A DNA stretch of 64,000 nucleotides from the NCBI RefSeq assembly GCF_031143425.1, contig NC_090451.1, positions 663,862,575 to 663,926,574 of the forward strand. Reading direction: 5' to 3'. Position numbers and translations under genes: made by a program. This stretch comes from Pleurodeles waltl. Its lineage: Eukaryota > Chordata > Amphibia > Caudata > Salamandridae. How positions within the stretch are numbered: position 1 is the stretch's first letter; every line of letters starts with the position of its first letter. The notes under the pieces are model-generated. The model searched no databases. It saw only the letters and a list, made by a program, of their open reading frames with translations, and was not told the DNA's origin. Positions 33,466-46,980 of this stretch are shown piece by piece.

Positions 33466-34567
33466 TTAACCACCACTGCAGGTCTCTTGCTGTTCCTTCC
33501 GAGATCTGGACCTTGTCGGAAAGATTCCCTTGATACTGCGCCCACTGGAACTTCAGGTCCCACTGCAGAGCCCACATATGCCATATGGCCTTTTGAACTA
33601 GCAGGATGCAGGAGGAGATGAGGCCCAGCAGCCTCATAGTCATTCTACACAAAATCCAGGATAGAGGCTTAAACATCGGTATCATAGCCCGAATATCCTG
33701 GACTCGCATATTAGGAGGATATGCCCGAAACTGCACTGTATCCAGAACAGATCCGATGAAAGGGAGCGTCTGAGAAGGAGCCAGGTGTGACTTCGGCACG
33801 TTGATAATGAACCCCAGCGAATGCAAAAGGTTCACCGTAGTCTGGAGGTGGGAGACGACTGTCTGGGGCGAGTTTGCCTTCAACAGCCAATCTTGGAGGT
33901 AGGGTAAGACTGGAACCCCTAAACGGCACAGATGAGCTGCCACCACTACCATCACTTTCGTGAAAACCAGAGGGGCACTGGTAAGGCCAAAAGGGAGCAC
34001 GGTGAACTGAAATTGCTCATGACCTACCACGAATCGTAGGTAACGTCTGTGGGCCGGCAAGACGAGGATGTGGAAGTATGCGTCTTGCATGTCCAACGCT
34101 ACCATCCAGTCTCCAGGGTCCAGGGCAGAAAGGACCTGAGCCAATGTCAACATTTTGAACTTCTCCTTCTTGAGGAAGCGATTGAGAACTGAAGATATAA
34201 TATAGGGTGAAGACCCTTGTCCTTTTTCGGCACCAGAAAGTAGCAGGAATAACAACCACAACCTACTTCTTTGGCCAAAAAGGGCTTGGACTTCCTCATG
34301 GGGAAGTGCCATGTGATCCTCCGATATGCAATTGTATGAAGGTGGCATGGCTGAAGGAGATGTCTCGAAGGGAACCCACCTGTCCGAGGTAATGGATTGC
34401 CATTGGGGCAGGTGATGGCGAATCCTGCCACCAACTGGTTCCTGGTGTACTTGCGGACTAGGAAGGTTTGGAGGCTGAGGAGGGAACAGGGGTGGACTGG
34501 GCGACCAGCTGGCCCACTGACCCCTGGGGGCGTGGGATCCTAAAGCCGCGCAGGGGCTGTACAGCAT
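33392..34567 (-). pseudogene. DIRS copy E: reverse transcriptase with mutated active site
   Basis: A 391-codon open frame across the RT domain, with V-A-L-D-M-Q-D-A-Y-F-H-I, the Q-F-x-V-L-P-F-G-L segment and the primer-grip region. The catalytic box at 33890-33901 reads Y-L-Q-D instead of Y-L-D-D: the first metal-binding Asp of the pair is lost. The frame then stops at the RNase H boundary. An open but catalytically dead RT. Confidence 0.8.
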
Positions 34568-34689
34568 GCGCGGGTCAATGGCCAGGGGGGAAGAACACAG
34601 TTGGGTGCCCCTTCCGTAGCCACGAAAGGGACAAAAGGTGGACTGATGGGGTCTCAGAGCAGGAGTGAGGCCAAGGGACCAGGCAGTGG

Positions 34690-36388
34690 CTCGGGAATCC
34701 TAGAAGCGATTGAGCGCTGAGTCCGCCTTGTCTCCAAAGAGACATGTGCCATCAAAAGGCATGTCCATCAGAGATTGCTGGACATCCCCTGAGAAGCCAG
34801 ATGTTCTCAGCCAGGGGTGGGGTCTCAATGCCATCATCAATACAACTGATCTATCCAGAGAGTCAGTCGTATCTAGTCCACAACCAATCAAGAACTTCAG
34901 TGCATCCCTCCCATCTGTCACGGCTTGGGAAAGGACAGCCCGGGCCTCCTCCGGAACGCAGCACCTGCATGACCGTATCCCAGAGAGTATGGGAATAGTG
35001 GCCCAAAAGGAATGTGGTGTTCATGGACCGTAGTGCTAGACTGTTGGAAGGAAACAACTTCTTCCCCAAGTTGTCCAGTCTTTTTGATTCCCTATCCGGG
35101 GTTGTGGCAGGGAATGCGCCCGATGAAGATGAGGCCTGGATGACAAGGCTCTCAGGCATGGGGTGTTGGGGAGGAATTTTGGGTCTGTTGGTGCAGGCCG
35201 ATGGCGGCGGGCAATCGTCCTATTCACAGGAGCCCTTGCTGGGTCTGGACCAAGTATCCAAAAGGACGTCCGTCAGTGCCTCATTAAACGGAAGAAGGGG
35301 TTCTGATGTGGAAGACCCCGGCTGAAGCACGACAGTTAGGATATTAAGCCTAACCTCTACAGAAGGTAGCTCAAGGTCCAAGACCTCAGCCGCCCTTCTC
35401 ACCACCGTGGAATACATGGTGGCCTCCTCCGTAGCCACGGTAGAGGGAGAGAGCATACCAGTGTCAGGAGAGGTGTCTAGACCACTGGCATCACTCAAAT
35501 CCTGTACCCAGTCCATTTGGGGGTCAAGCTGCTATTCTAAAGGGTCGAGCGTCCCTCTTAACTCTCCCTGTATCCATACCTGTAAGCATAAGGGTCTGGA
35601 TCAACCCTGGGCCCAGCAGAGCCCACAGAGAATGGAATCGGCGTCGAGTAACGTCGTTCCGGCTCCGGGTCATCGGGTATAAGAATAGGATTGATGTCGA
35701 TTGGGGGCCCAACCAATGTCAGGAGCGTTAACGTCTGACCCGACGCCAGGGAAAGTCACTGTGGCACGACCGGCGTCGGGACAGGTCTCAGATTGGATCT
35801 GGAAGAGCCCTCTGGAGCCGTGGCCAAAGCTGATGACTTCGAACCCGAGGGGGCCCCCACCAACTCACCTGTGCCCGAGGGTGCCGAAGGTGGGTCGGAC
35901 TGGACAAAAATGAGGCGCATTGCCTCATAAAACTCTTTGAGCTGGGCAGGGGTGGCTTGGGCTCCTGAAGTGCAGGGTGGACCCGGATGAAGGCTGCGAG
36001 GAGGGAGGCCTAGAGCGGCGACACTCTTCCTGCTCCGCATCATCCGAGCGGTGGGGTGAAGTCGAAGAATGCTTGTTCTTCTTAGATTTCTTTTTCCTAT
36101 CACCTGAATGTCCCAATGACTTCGAGGACCAAGAGTGGTGGTCTCCGCTGGGGGGTCCCGAGACCTTCCTCTCGAACAAGACTGTGAGCGGCGGGGAGTT
36201 GAGTGTCAGGCCGCCATTATCTTTAGGGACTGCTTCCTCAAAGCTTTCGGGTTCATGGCCCAACACTCGGGGCATGACTTCGGGTCATGATCGCGCTCCA
36301 GGGACCAAAGACACACGAGGTGCGGATCCATCACTGACATCATTCGGTGGCAGGAGTCGCAGGGCTTAAAACTGGTCTTGCGGGACAT
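34690..36388 (-). pseudogene. DIRS copy E: gag
   Basis: The start lies near 36388 (R-K-T-S-F-K-P-C-D-S-C). The N-terminal zinc-binding segment keeps C-x2-C, H-x2-C, H-x5-C-x2-C, but one Cys of the middle pair is replaced (V-C-L-W-S). The central gag (35036-35516) is rich in Ser, Pro and acidic residues. The C-terminal gag (34700-34921) has D-M-P-F-D-G-T-C-L-F-G. Several frameshifts. Confidence 0.7.
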
Positions 36389-36709
36389 CCCTCAACGCAT
36401 CCACGACCTCGTCAAAGATATTTTCTACAAAAATGTTGTCGTAGTCAAAAAGTGACTGAGGTATCTCTCTCCAGATCTGCACGTAGGCTGGTGCAGAAAG
36501 AAAAGAACGGACGTCAGCATGCCAGGGTGGCGCCTATTAAGGACCGCAAATTCATCACGGCAAACACGACGCCAACTACACCCGCGGAGTCGACAGACGC
36601 CACCTGACGGCGCGCAGAGGTACTGCTCGAAGAAAAATCTCCAGATCCAGATTGACGCCTGGGGAAATTCAAAGGTAAGGAATCTGCAACTAGAATGCTC
36701 TATCAGATT

Positions 36710-39309
36710 CTTTCTTTAATTAAAAAGAACTCAGTTGAAGGAAGCACAAATAAATGTCTTTGGTAAGTGAATACTGCAGTGTATATTGTTTTGTGATGAT
36801 GACTGTGTGTGTGTGTTTCTATTCCATTACATACCTACTCTCTCAAATATTAAAACAAAAGAGACGGATGATGGAATCTAGGTGAATGTATGGAAAGGAG
36901 TTTTATGAAAACAGTAAAGTCCATGTTAACCAAAAATAAAAAATAAAATGATGGGAAAACCAAGGAAACAAAAACTGAAACCAACAACTCATAAATAGGA
37001 AATCTTTTTTCATTTAATACTAGACTTTCTCAAAAATTGAGGTGCAAGCTTTTTATGCAGTTACATCCAATGGTAAAAATGGTAATACATAATTAACAGA
37101 GATTAACATCAAAACAAAGGTCTATTTAGATATATTTTTGTAAAAATGAAATATATTAGCAGCATTTACTTTGCAACAATTGCGCAGCCTACACTCATGC
37201 AGACTAAAAGATCATATCTAGTTGCCATAATGTAGTGCTTCTTTGTCTTTTGATACTCACTCTTCCTTCCAGATGACACACCCTTTTTACTATTAGAAAA
37301 AGGCCACAAATAAAAAATGCATTACTTTCTACACTGGTTTCAAAGGGATTTCTTGCATCTATTTAAACAGCTGATTGTCTAAAACAATTGTGGTTTGCCT
37401 TTCAACAAAAGAAAGATAAAATGACAGAGAAAGTGTCTCTCTTCTATATTTTCTTTATTTTAAAAACCTTTTAGTGTTTAACACCATTGGAGCCCGCCCA
37501 CCCCACAAGGACTTGCATTTAATATAACCAAAATGAAACAACAGAAGAGTTTAGACAGGAGTACAACAAAGCATGAGAGTATCTGATACTCAGGATTTTG
37601 TGAACTGTACAGGGGTCTCTAGAGTAAGAAAATATTCCAAACAATTTTCTTATTTGTTTTTTAATAAAATATTTCTCAAATGTTTTTTCCTTCCTTGTTT
37701 TTTTAAATCAAGACAAAGAATAATGGAATGAGACATGTTCCACTAGAAATTAATACCATAACATGATAACAGTAATGTACATTAGGACAAACTTGGTCCA
37801 TTTATAAAGGAGCTTGTAACGATCGTATTGCTTTACATCCACACAGCAGATATATACAACTTGGCACATTATTAAAAAATGTTCCCTCCTCACTTTATAG
37901 GAACATCTAAAACAAGACAGTACTGTATATGCATATGTATGTTTTTGAAAAACCTAACAAAAGAAAACTGTAAAGCGTCTTTTTAAATAGGGCAGGTTAT
38001 ACACATCTTCCCCCTCCCCCTGTGCCATACTAGTGAGCCAGACTAACCTTGGATAATGTTTGTGGGACACTTGGCGAGGAGGGCTGCTTCACAGCATCTG
38101 ATATCTAACAATACATGTTGTAAAGTATTAAATTCCAATACAACACTAGTAAAAAAAACTATTGCAATCACAAAATCCATGCGGTCTGCAGTTAATGACT
38201 CTGCTGAAGCTTCTGCAAATAACACTTTTCTGGGGTGATGGGGCAACGTGTGGGACGAATTGGGAAGGTAAAATAGGCATCTCTTTGAGAGACGGACATT
38301 TTAGCTGTACAGTTAGAACACGATAATAGTGTTTTCTTAAAATCAGTTCTTATATTCTACAATTCACAACAAATACTCTATAGATCTGAACACTGCTTGA
38401 TGTTTTCATGTAGTGAAGAGTTTTTGTGTTTACTTTTCTTATTTTTTTAAAGTTTTCCTTCTCACAGCACTGGACACACAAAAACACACAGTTTATAATA
38501 TTAAAAACAGGAAGAAAACATCAGCAATGTCTTCGTGTCAGATATATCTTCTTAAAAAATCTGCGGAAAAAAGTGTAAACACCCACTTTGAATGTTTTGA
38601 GGATGCTGTACAAGTGCTTCATACAATCAGTTATTGTTTCTTCTGGGAGGGTTTTGTCTTTGTCGTATGGAACAAGGCTACATCCAGGAATAAACCGTTG
38701 TACATTAGGCTATTGGCACTCTCTTCTAAGTCTGCCTTGTTTTGCCCCATTTCCTCTGCTTCTCTGGGCTTGTGCAAACTGCGAGCTGTCCCTGCCAAGG
38801 GAAAGCAGACTCTAGCGATATTCCTTCAGGAGTTCCTAAACTAAAGACGTCTGCTAGGTCAAGAGGTCAATGGAAATGCCAACAATTCATGCTTACAACT
38901 GCATCGGTAAGTTTAGTTCCTTTTATCACATTCTTAGCTTATTCCAAGCCATGCGTTCATTCCCTATATTGCTTCCTCACCCCTCCTCACTTAGCAGCGG
39001 GGAGAGTGAGCATAATAAATAATTTAACAACTTGGACATTTAATAACTTGTTTTTCCTCAGTACCTAACAGGAATACAAGGCACACCCAACAACACGCAA
39101 ACCATAAGTGCACTGTAGATCAGAGTAGGTTGCTCAGCCCTCTTCCTCCGCACATAAGCAGTAACCACTTCTCGATCTTTTAGTCAGTTTTTTCTGTCCT
39201 CCTTGTCCTGGTTTTGTGTACAGAAACAGGGACAGGGTTGTATCTGCCTACTGGTCAGTCACCTTCAGATTTGGCAGTCAATCTCCCGGTTATGACACTT
39301 TCTGCAATG
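36710..39309 (-). other. Host gene 3' UTR and downstream sequence
   Basis: Minus-strand sequence after the stop codon of the terminal host exon. The nearest canonical AATAAA on the minus strand is at 37454-37459, with ATTAAA variants at 39039-39044 and near 37515, so the mature 3' end cannot be fixed from sequence alone. A short (TG)n run lies near 36806. No transposable element was recognised, a contrast with both sides that fits a transcribed 3' UTR. Confidence 0.5.
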
Positions 39310-39401
39310 TCACTTCCTGAAGTTGCTCTCTAGGATTGTCAGAGTGCGCCTTCGCAGTTTTCTGCCTGACCCTTCCTCGAGCAGGTATGTGACGTCGATC
39401 G
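39310..39401 (-). CDS. Host gene, terminal coding exon
   Basis: The minus strand shows a strong acceptor (pyrimidine tract ending CTTTTTCAG) just above 39401. It is followed by 2 bases completing a split codon and 29 codons, ending K-L-R-R-R-T-L...S-N-F-R-K and a TGA at 39310-39312. The acceptor phase matches the donor of the exon at 44707-45008, and the joined reading gives [14 protein letters not shown]. The basic, helix-rich tail looks like an ordinary conserved C-terminus of an intracellular protein. I do not recognise the gene with certainty. No stop or frameshift. Confidence 0.8.
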
Positions 39402-42400
39402 CTGAAAAAGAATAAAGTGGTTTAATAAACAGATGGGCTAACAAAAAATATCAGTCACCCAAGGCCACCAGTTAGAGTAACTTAATTAAGGCACACCTCT
39501 GGCCAACACGTGTCCCTCCACCTCCCTTATCTCATCTTCAGGGGTACAATCAACTGAACTGCCTTTTCTCAATGAAGGGTATACCCAATAAAGCAATGTT
39601 GGGAGATGGAGTAACTGAAAATGATTTCCGCTATTCATGCAAATCTTACAGACAATGGCATACACATCAAGCTGTGGTTTGCATATTGATATGGTGTAAA
39701 TTGGGTTTTATTTTGCTTTCTTTCCAATGAAAGTGACAGGCACTATTCTTTAGAGTACTTCTAGCAGTAATTTTAATATGAAAGAGTAGTCAGCTTTATC
39801 CCTGAGCATTCATACATGTAACATACACGTTTTCATAACGTAAAAAATGTCAGAATACATATGGAGTGCAATAATGATTGGATTTGAAATATCTGAAGTT
39901 AAACAGATGGAGACAGACCACAGGATCACGAGATGACCTACATAAGTTCACCATACTACACAACGAAACCTACATAACTTTCGATTGATAATGATTAACC
40001 TAAGAAAAAACACATTCTTTAATTCTGCATTTTCAACAGAATGGCAGCTCACACATTCTTTCTATTGAGTCAAAGCAAATCAGGGACGTTTAGATGCGTT
40101 GAATTTTTTTTTAAAGATTCCCCTCAGTTATGGCGGTCTGATCTGTGTTTTTCTTCAGCATCAAAATAATTACTATTGAACATTTGTTCCTGGTACCATT
40201 GTTAAAAATGAATGTTCTCATTGCTGGTGTCAGTGCCAGAGAACTTTAACTGATGTATGTTGTGTAAGAAAAGTAAAATTCCATTACTAAACTGAGGATC
40301 TATGAAGGACTGTCACTCTGAAAGTAACTTATCCTGCATATCATCCATCTAATTGAAGAATTAATGCTATATGAAGGACTGAGAGCTAGAAAGGATATTC
40401 TTTGGATAAATATAATTAGCATTTTGTCCGTGAGAAACTAAAATGCAGGCAGCAATGTATTTTGAAAGTGAAGAAAAACACCAGTTTACAACTCTGCCAG
40501 TCTTGTTTCGGTTGCCAAGTAAGAGACAAGTTGTCAGATACGGAAACTGAGACTGATTCGCTCACGTCTACTAAGACTATATACCTTAATGTCAGTATAA
40601 CAGGCAAGTAAGAGATACAGAAGACAAATTCTGCAGATATCACTTGTTTTAAAACGTAACACCCTCACCACTGCACAGGGTGTCAAATTAACAACTAGGC
40701 ATTTAAGCTTAGCAGAACTCTGTAGAAGCAAAGAGCAGTTATGGCCTCCAACGTAAATACTACTCAGTCTTAGAATTAAAAGGGCCCAAAAATACACTGC
40801 AAGACAATTCTTTGTTTAAAGACACACTGAGAAAAACTAGATAAGTCGAATATATCTGGAAAATCTGACAATCCTTGTAAGAAACTAAATATAGCTCATC
40901 AGCAAGCAGCCCACAGCTCACTTAAGTTGCAGAGTCTCAGAAGACACTATGCCCATCAGCAATAACCAGGTTTCCAAAGAGGTACGAGCTACCTTTAGTA
41001 AAAACGTGTGCATTCTGCACAGAAACGGTGCGGCTGAGAGAACAGCAAAATGTAAGATACAATCTCTGCACACAGACTCAGGAATTAAGTTCAGTGCTTT
41101 AGCTGCAAATGTTCTGACATGAAATTCATCAGAATTATAAAATACATTTGCGCTGTAGGCAATTCTTGTACTTTCAATTCATTTCCTCTAGGCACATGTT
41201 GGTCTTTATTGAGGCAATCAGTATATTTCCTGGGAGCCATGCTAGCTGAACCTCTGTTTTCCAGTATCTCCTTCTCCTACCCTCGGACTCAGGCAGTCTG
41301 CCTTTACATCTTCCTTTCCAAATGTGCTCGGTGATGAATGATGAATTATGCATTACTTAGCTTTCACACATCACACTGTTGCTGTCCTGCACCTTCACTG
41401 TTTATTGTTGAACAAGTTATTAAGTTGTCAAAGAACAACAGAGGTTTGTTTAGAGTCCCTTTGGGATTATATTCCATACACTATTGAGCTCTGCCCACTA
41501 AAAATGTATCAGCTTCACTCAACCTTCAAGCAGATATTAACGGCCACCACTACCTTATAAAAAGTATGCGTCTGTTTTAGAACCTAAATGTGAGGCCTGG
41601 ATCGGTCTAACCTTCATTGGATAGTCCAAGAACGGAAGCTGAACCCCTTAAATGTGGCTTGGAGCTTATCATTATGCAGGATCATGTGACAAGTAGGGGC
41701 AAATGGGTTGTTTAAAGTACATTTCTACTATCAATGCTCCCCACTCAAACCATATGAGCAGGTACAACACTGCTTGAATGATAGGTATAGGAAGGCAATA
41801 ATTGACAATGAAGAGTTCATCCACCTGGACTGACCAAGATGCTTGGAAATGGCAATTACTAGCTAGCCTTGTTACTTTCGAAATCTACAGAATTAAGGGG
41901 CCACGTCTTATCTTGAAGGTTCTACTGATTATTCTGCAAACTTTAAATAAGCCAGTTTTTATTTTTGTTTGTTTTCAATTTTGCTGCAAATGTAGACAAT
42001 CATTGTTAAAAAGCATCGTTAGGCATAGTGTACGATGCATCAGATACTTAAAATGGACGGTGTTCTTTCCAGGTGATCCATGTTACTGAGATATAAAATG
42101 GGGCAGCCCTGTGCTTTACAGAGCAAGGACAGCCCCACTGAGAAGAGCTAGGCCCAATACTGGCATACCAGTTGGAATGAGTACAATAGCTCATTCGACA
42201 GAGGTTTCATTGGATATCAGTCTTAAATGTTATTCTGGAGCACAATGAAGGATGACATGGATTTGATTTCCAGCTGTCATGGCAACCTCCCCTACCCATT
42301 ACAGAAATATGAGACTTCAACATGTATAATCAATTAATTTTATGCATTATCAAATTCAGGGGGTGAGGAATTATCTTTTTTTATTACTCGTTTTCGTTTT

Positions 42401-44706
42401 AAATCAAATGTCCTAGGAGATGCCATTCGAGGGCTGACAATGGCTGGAAAATATGCGAACAAGCCAAATAACAATGGTTTTTGCCGGGCGCAGGTGTGGA
42501 TTTCTGTTACTTATCATCAAACATCCGTTGATTCACTATGCAGTTTCTCCTCTATAAATGGTGAAGTATTCCCAGGGTTTCTTTCTTTGTGCCTCTGTGC
42601 CACCAACCCACTCTACAAGGGTTTTAAGAGCCAAAATTGCATGTTCACTTACTGAACAAGCACACAAGGGGACAACATGATTATGACAGCTATATCAGCA
42701 ATAAAACACATTTTTAATCAAACCTAGGCCAAAAACATTTCTCACTACCCCGAAATTTAGTGGGTTAACACCAGGGCGGATATAAAGTTTATGCTCATAA
42801 AAAGCATATCAAAGAAAGGGAGTACTTTTTGTTACTAATTACTGAATAGTACAGGTTTTTTCTTCAGTGAGGGTCGTCACCCTTTTTGTATCCTACTCCC
42901 TCATCGAACCTAATAATCTTGGAGCATAAGCTGAGTCACATGTTGCCCAAGAAAATATGATTCGAGACGACCTATATATATAACAATTTAGGTATCTGCA
43001 AATCATTGGTTTCCTATCTGAGGAGCAAGAAAGTTCCTGTTACCAAATCTTGCACAATGGTGTGTTTCCATATAATTGAATACCTGTAAGAATTGGAACG
43101 TCTTGGTATTGGCAAATGCAGAATCAAAGTACAGACACCATCCAGGACAAGAAAATGTTGAAAGGATAATACTGTTGGGCTGAGTGTTGTGCTGATGTTG
43201 ATACTCAGCCATTACTAGCTTTGGGAAAGGCAGACCTTCCATTATTGATAAAGGCCATTGGCAGATCAGTTTAAACTGTGAGAAAGATGAACTAAATAGC
43301 AATGGAATACTGTTCTGAGGTCTTAAATGCTTATACGTCGTTTAGACTCATGTTCAACACTTTCACATATTTACCGATTTCTGTTGAATTTTTATAAGAG
43401 GAAGGATTTATATTCAAAGACATTCCTTTCTTGCGTTGTGCAGTGATTCAAGCTACATCTCTGTTCCACCAAAATCCAAAACTGCAAATACATTTCTGTG
43501 GTTGCTTCATCTCCAAAGTAGAAGGCATGTGACCAAGCAGTTTGGCCAGACTCTTTTTGTCCAGTTTAGTCTGGTACTCACTAGGTTGGTTCCCATCTAA
43601 AATAATATAGACTAGCAAATGAAATGAATGAATGAATGCTGCAAAAAGGGAATGAAAATGACAGCGCCAATCGAGTGGCTTGACAAAAGCTTTTCCATCA
43701 TTTTGGGCCTTTGCCAAGATCACTCGAAACGACAAGACCTTGGCTAGATCTAGAGATGACTTTTGTATCTAGAATATACCAACTTTCTGTGATTTGGGTT
43801 TTAAAATTGAATACAATAATTTGTTTGCTCTAAGCAGTGGCAGGTTATTAAGAGAGCGCAAATTCCTCACTGGTGGTGCTAGGAATAGCTTGAGATGATA
43901 AGACTGTTCCCCTATTGCACAGCTCAGAACGTCTGCTTGCATGCCCTGAATACTGCTCACCTATCCTGTTTGAGAATACTTCCTTCATCCACCTATTATA
44001 AACACACTTCTCTATTGGCAAATATGTGCGGTTCCACCCAGAAGAATACGTGAAAAACAAAAAAAAATTGAGAGAGACATCATTTTCCAAAGGCTGTGCA
44101 ATTGATAGATAGATGATGCAAAACAGCCAAAATATATTTGAAATACAAATATGTCTCTCAGAACTGTCTTCTAAAGTGCAGGATATATGTGCTGGAGAAT
44201 ATCTCACAGGGTATGGCTTGGTGCAGGGGTAGGGATACTTTGATATCAAGGCAGTTTTGAAAGGGACGCACAGTTGTATAATGAGCTATGATGAAATTAA
44301 ACACTTTGAAACACCCTCTGTTCAGACTCCACTAACTCAAGGGAAGAATTCATTAAGATAAATTATATTGCTAACGATTTCCAAAAGAAAATATGTGTAC
44401 AATAAACTGTAGAATCTTTAGTGACATGAGGAAAAAGGGTACCTGTGGTGGAGTCCTAACACTAACGGTCTGTACAATTCATGTGAAAGGGATGATGGGA
44501 ACCTAAACAGAATTTAATGGTGATTTTAATAACTAGATGAAGGTCACGTAAAACCTTCATCCTGATGTCTGGTTCCCCTAGCGTGGTATCTCGTGCTCCT
44601 GACACACAGAGTTTATTCTCTGTCCGATCCTCATAGGGAGTTGTCAAGGACGTCCCTTAGAGGAGATTCCCACCCAGACCTCAAAGGGAGAAAACTGTGA
44701 TCTCAC
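39402..44706 (-). other. Intron of the host gene (5.3 kb)
   Basis: Donor GTGAGA just below 44707 and acceptor CAG at 39402-39404. It holds short simple repeats ((AATG)n near 43624, (GATA)n near 44105) and no recognisable DIRS, LTR or coding sequence. Confidence 0.7.
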
Positions 44707-45008
44707 CGTTTTTCCCTGGGATTTTTTCTAGGAGATTCAGTAGGATTTGGTTCAGTTTTTCCCGTTGAATCTGCCTTCTCTCCTCTGGAGTGCACACTCG
44801 TCTTGCAATAAGGCTCGTCTCCTCCACTTTTTTTTCAGCGTGACAGATCTCCAGGGAGCTCACGTCTCGCTCAGACTCATCTAGGACAGGCATTTCACTC
44901 GGTGCAGGTTCCTGACTTGCCAACACCTCCTCCATGAGAGGCAGGTGGTCTTCATCCTGGCTGATCTCTTTGCTTGGTGGTTTTGTACGTTCTGATTTCC
45001 AAGATGAC
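44707..45008 (-). CDS. Host gene, penultimate coding exon
   Basis: A 302-base exon on the minus strand. The acceptor is ...CCCTTGTCAG before 45008. One base completes a codon, then 100 codons, then one base before the donor GTGAGA. The encoded part begins acidic and Ser/Pro-rich (E-I-S-Q-D-E-D, then M-E-E-V-L-A) and ends in a charged amphipathic helix, [16 protein letters not shown]. Open frame continues a few codons past the donor but is intron. The upstream exon contributes two bases and is not within the part I could read. The gene identity is unknown to me; nothing links it to the transposons around it. Confidence 0.78.
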
Positions 45009-45974
45009 CTGACAAGGGTAAAATGGGGGTATAATGGTCAGTGTGCCTTGAAAAAAGATGACAAGTTTTAGGATCAGGACCTTTTAGATGAAAGGTTTTC
45101 TACAGACTCTCACCAAAGTAACAATAAGATTAAGTCATAGTTACTGACCTGTAACTTCAGTGCTGGTGTCATACATACATTTACATGTTGTGATTAATTA
45201 TTCCTCCGTGTCGGATGATGGCCAAAGGAGGTCCCACGATTGAAGCCAGGGATCAGTAATTTCAATATGTTAATTTGTGGAAGATCCACTTCTTGGAAAT
45301 CCCCACCAACTTGTCTCTTTATTAACCTTCCACCTTTATTTAAAAATGAGTATCCAGAATCTGTTGCGCGTGCATTGTAACCTCAAAACCACATTGGTAA
45401 TGGCACTTATCAAGAGGAACATAATACTGGCATTATAACACCAAAAGCTTCTGAGCAGCTATTGAGCACATCAGCAAGACCTAAAAGATTTTAATTTAGA
45501 TCAGATAACAAATAAGGAGAACATATTTAAAGTAGTTTACTGCTAACACAGGGGGTCCCGCTAGGGCTCCTAGAAGATGATTATCATTGATCCCATGTTG
45601 CAAACAAAGTTTTGTAAGGACAAAAGGTTCACAAAATGCACTGTACAAAAAGAGCACAGGCAGAGCCATCAAAATGTCTCTGCCATATTCCCATAAAAAT
45701 TGGACGCCTCTCCGGCTTTTCTGTTGACGCTGCGGTGTATGATAATTTATTGGCAGGTTTTGCTTTTTAATGTTCACTAAAAAGCATTTTGTTTGTTCAT
45801 CTAGAATCTAAACATTTTTGACATTATGATCAACAAAACAATCTCATGGGCTGGGAAAGCTGACTTAGCTAAACTAGGAATGTAAGTTACTTGCCATAGT
45901 CACTCTTGCACTCTTTTTGCTTAGTTTCTCACTATACAGTCTTGTCCGATTTTCCTATTTGACATCTACAAGAA
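45009..45974 (-). other. Upstream intron sequence
   Basis: Sequence immediately upstream of the exon. No further exon with matching splice phases was found here. No transposon ends recognised until the DIRS terminus at 45975. Confidence 0.5.
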
Positions 45975-46752
45975 CAAGTTATTTACCTTCAGTAACACTC
46001 TTTCTGGTGGGTAATTTAATCACAAATAACTCACCTTTAGAACATCCCCAGATGCCAGACTGAAACAGTATTGCACCCACATAACAGTAGCAGGCGCTGT
46101 GCAGCTCTGCACTGACTTTGTTCCACCACGGATGCAACAATGGAGCTGTGTAAGTGCCAGCCTTGCATATCAACATAATTTTCTTTCTTGACTCTTTCTG
46201 CGCCATCGGAAGCAGAGCCCAACAATAATCAGAAGTACCAATGTGCCGGTCTTTTTTGGGTCCCTTTAAGATGGAAAAAGAGACCATTCTACAGAACGAG
46301 GAGACGGATGGGCAGTGACTAATCTGCGCTTAGATAGGTTTCCACCAGAAAGAGCATTATGGAAGGTAAGTAACTTCTTTATCTTTTGGATACTTCTAAC
46401 TGCAAATGCCTCACCTTTGGAATAGATACCAAAGCAGTACCTCTGAAGGTGGTGAGTCTGTCGAATGGCTCAGACCAAAATATCCTGCAGTACCGACCAA
46501 ACAAAACGCCATTCTCGTCGGACCCAGATGTCAAGTCAGGAGTGCCTTGTGAACCTGTGCACTGATGCCCACGTCAATACCTGACAAATGTTGGACTCGG
46601 CTTTCAGTACTTCTGGAGGCAGCTTCTTGGCCAATGCTTATCAGATATTAATGAATAGGACTATCAAGCTTGAAACAGTAATTTTCTTTTGTTGTGTTTC
46701 TTTGCCTGAGTGACCCCTACAAAAAACTGATTGTCCAGCCAATGGTCTATTG

Positions 46753-46980
46753 CAGTGGTTCCCAAACTGTGGGCCGGGGACCCCTGGGGGTCCGCGAAGC
46801 CTCCTCACAGGGTCCGCGACTGCTTAGAAAAATAAATAATATTAACAGATTAGGTCCCCAGCTTTCAGTAATGACTCATTAGGGCGTCCCCGGATTCCAA
46901 TAATGATTCAGTGGGGGTCTCTGGATTCCAGTAATGATAAAGTGGGGGTCCAGAGATATCAAGAGGTTGTGAACTCAATG
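46753..46980. mobile_element. hAT-like MITE, 228 bp
   Basis: Starts CAGTGGTTCCCAAACTGTGG, the classic terminal repeat of hAT elements, and ends in a degraded inverse (GAGGTTGTGAACTCAATG). The interior is a run of GGGGTCC-type repeats without coding capacity, so it is a non-autonomous derivative. The 8-bp target duplication expected for hAT is no longer clear. It lies inside DIRS recombinase remains. Confidence 0.6.

Larger units (their letters stand above)
31124..36709 (-). mobile_element. DIRS subfamily II element, near full length (copy E)
   Basis: A 5.6-kb element in the order 5' terminal repeat (36660-36709), gag, RT, RNase H/MT, recombinase, 3' module (31124-31546). The 3' module has 61-bp inverted arms, 31124-31184 and 31486-31546, differing at two positions. 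They are followed by the inner terminal repeat (31550-31590), which pairs with the right end. All genes are damaged, so it is an old copy. It is the reference for the other subfamily II relics in this window. Confidence 0.85.

Noticed and set aside
38413..38844. 143-codon ORF
   Set aside because: Lies antisense in the presumed 3' UTR; AT-rich, no domain, no codon pattern of a gene.
44681..44706. Continuation of the exon ORF (G-E-I-T-V-F-S-L) past the donor
   Set aside because: A consensus donor GTGAGA precedes it and the phase fits the downstream exon, so these codons are intronic.
45496..45777. 93-codon ORF as a further host exon
   Set aside because: No acceptor/donor pair in a phase matching the exon at 44707-45008, and a hydrophobic, random-looking translation.
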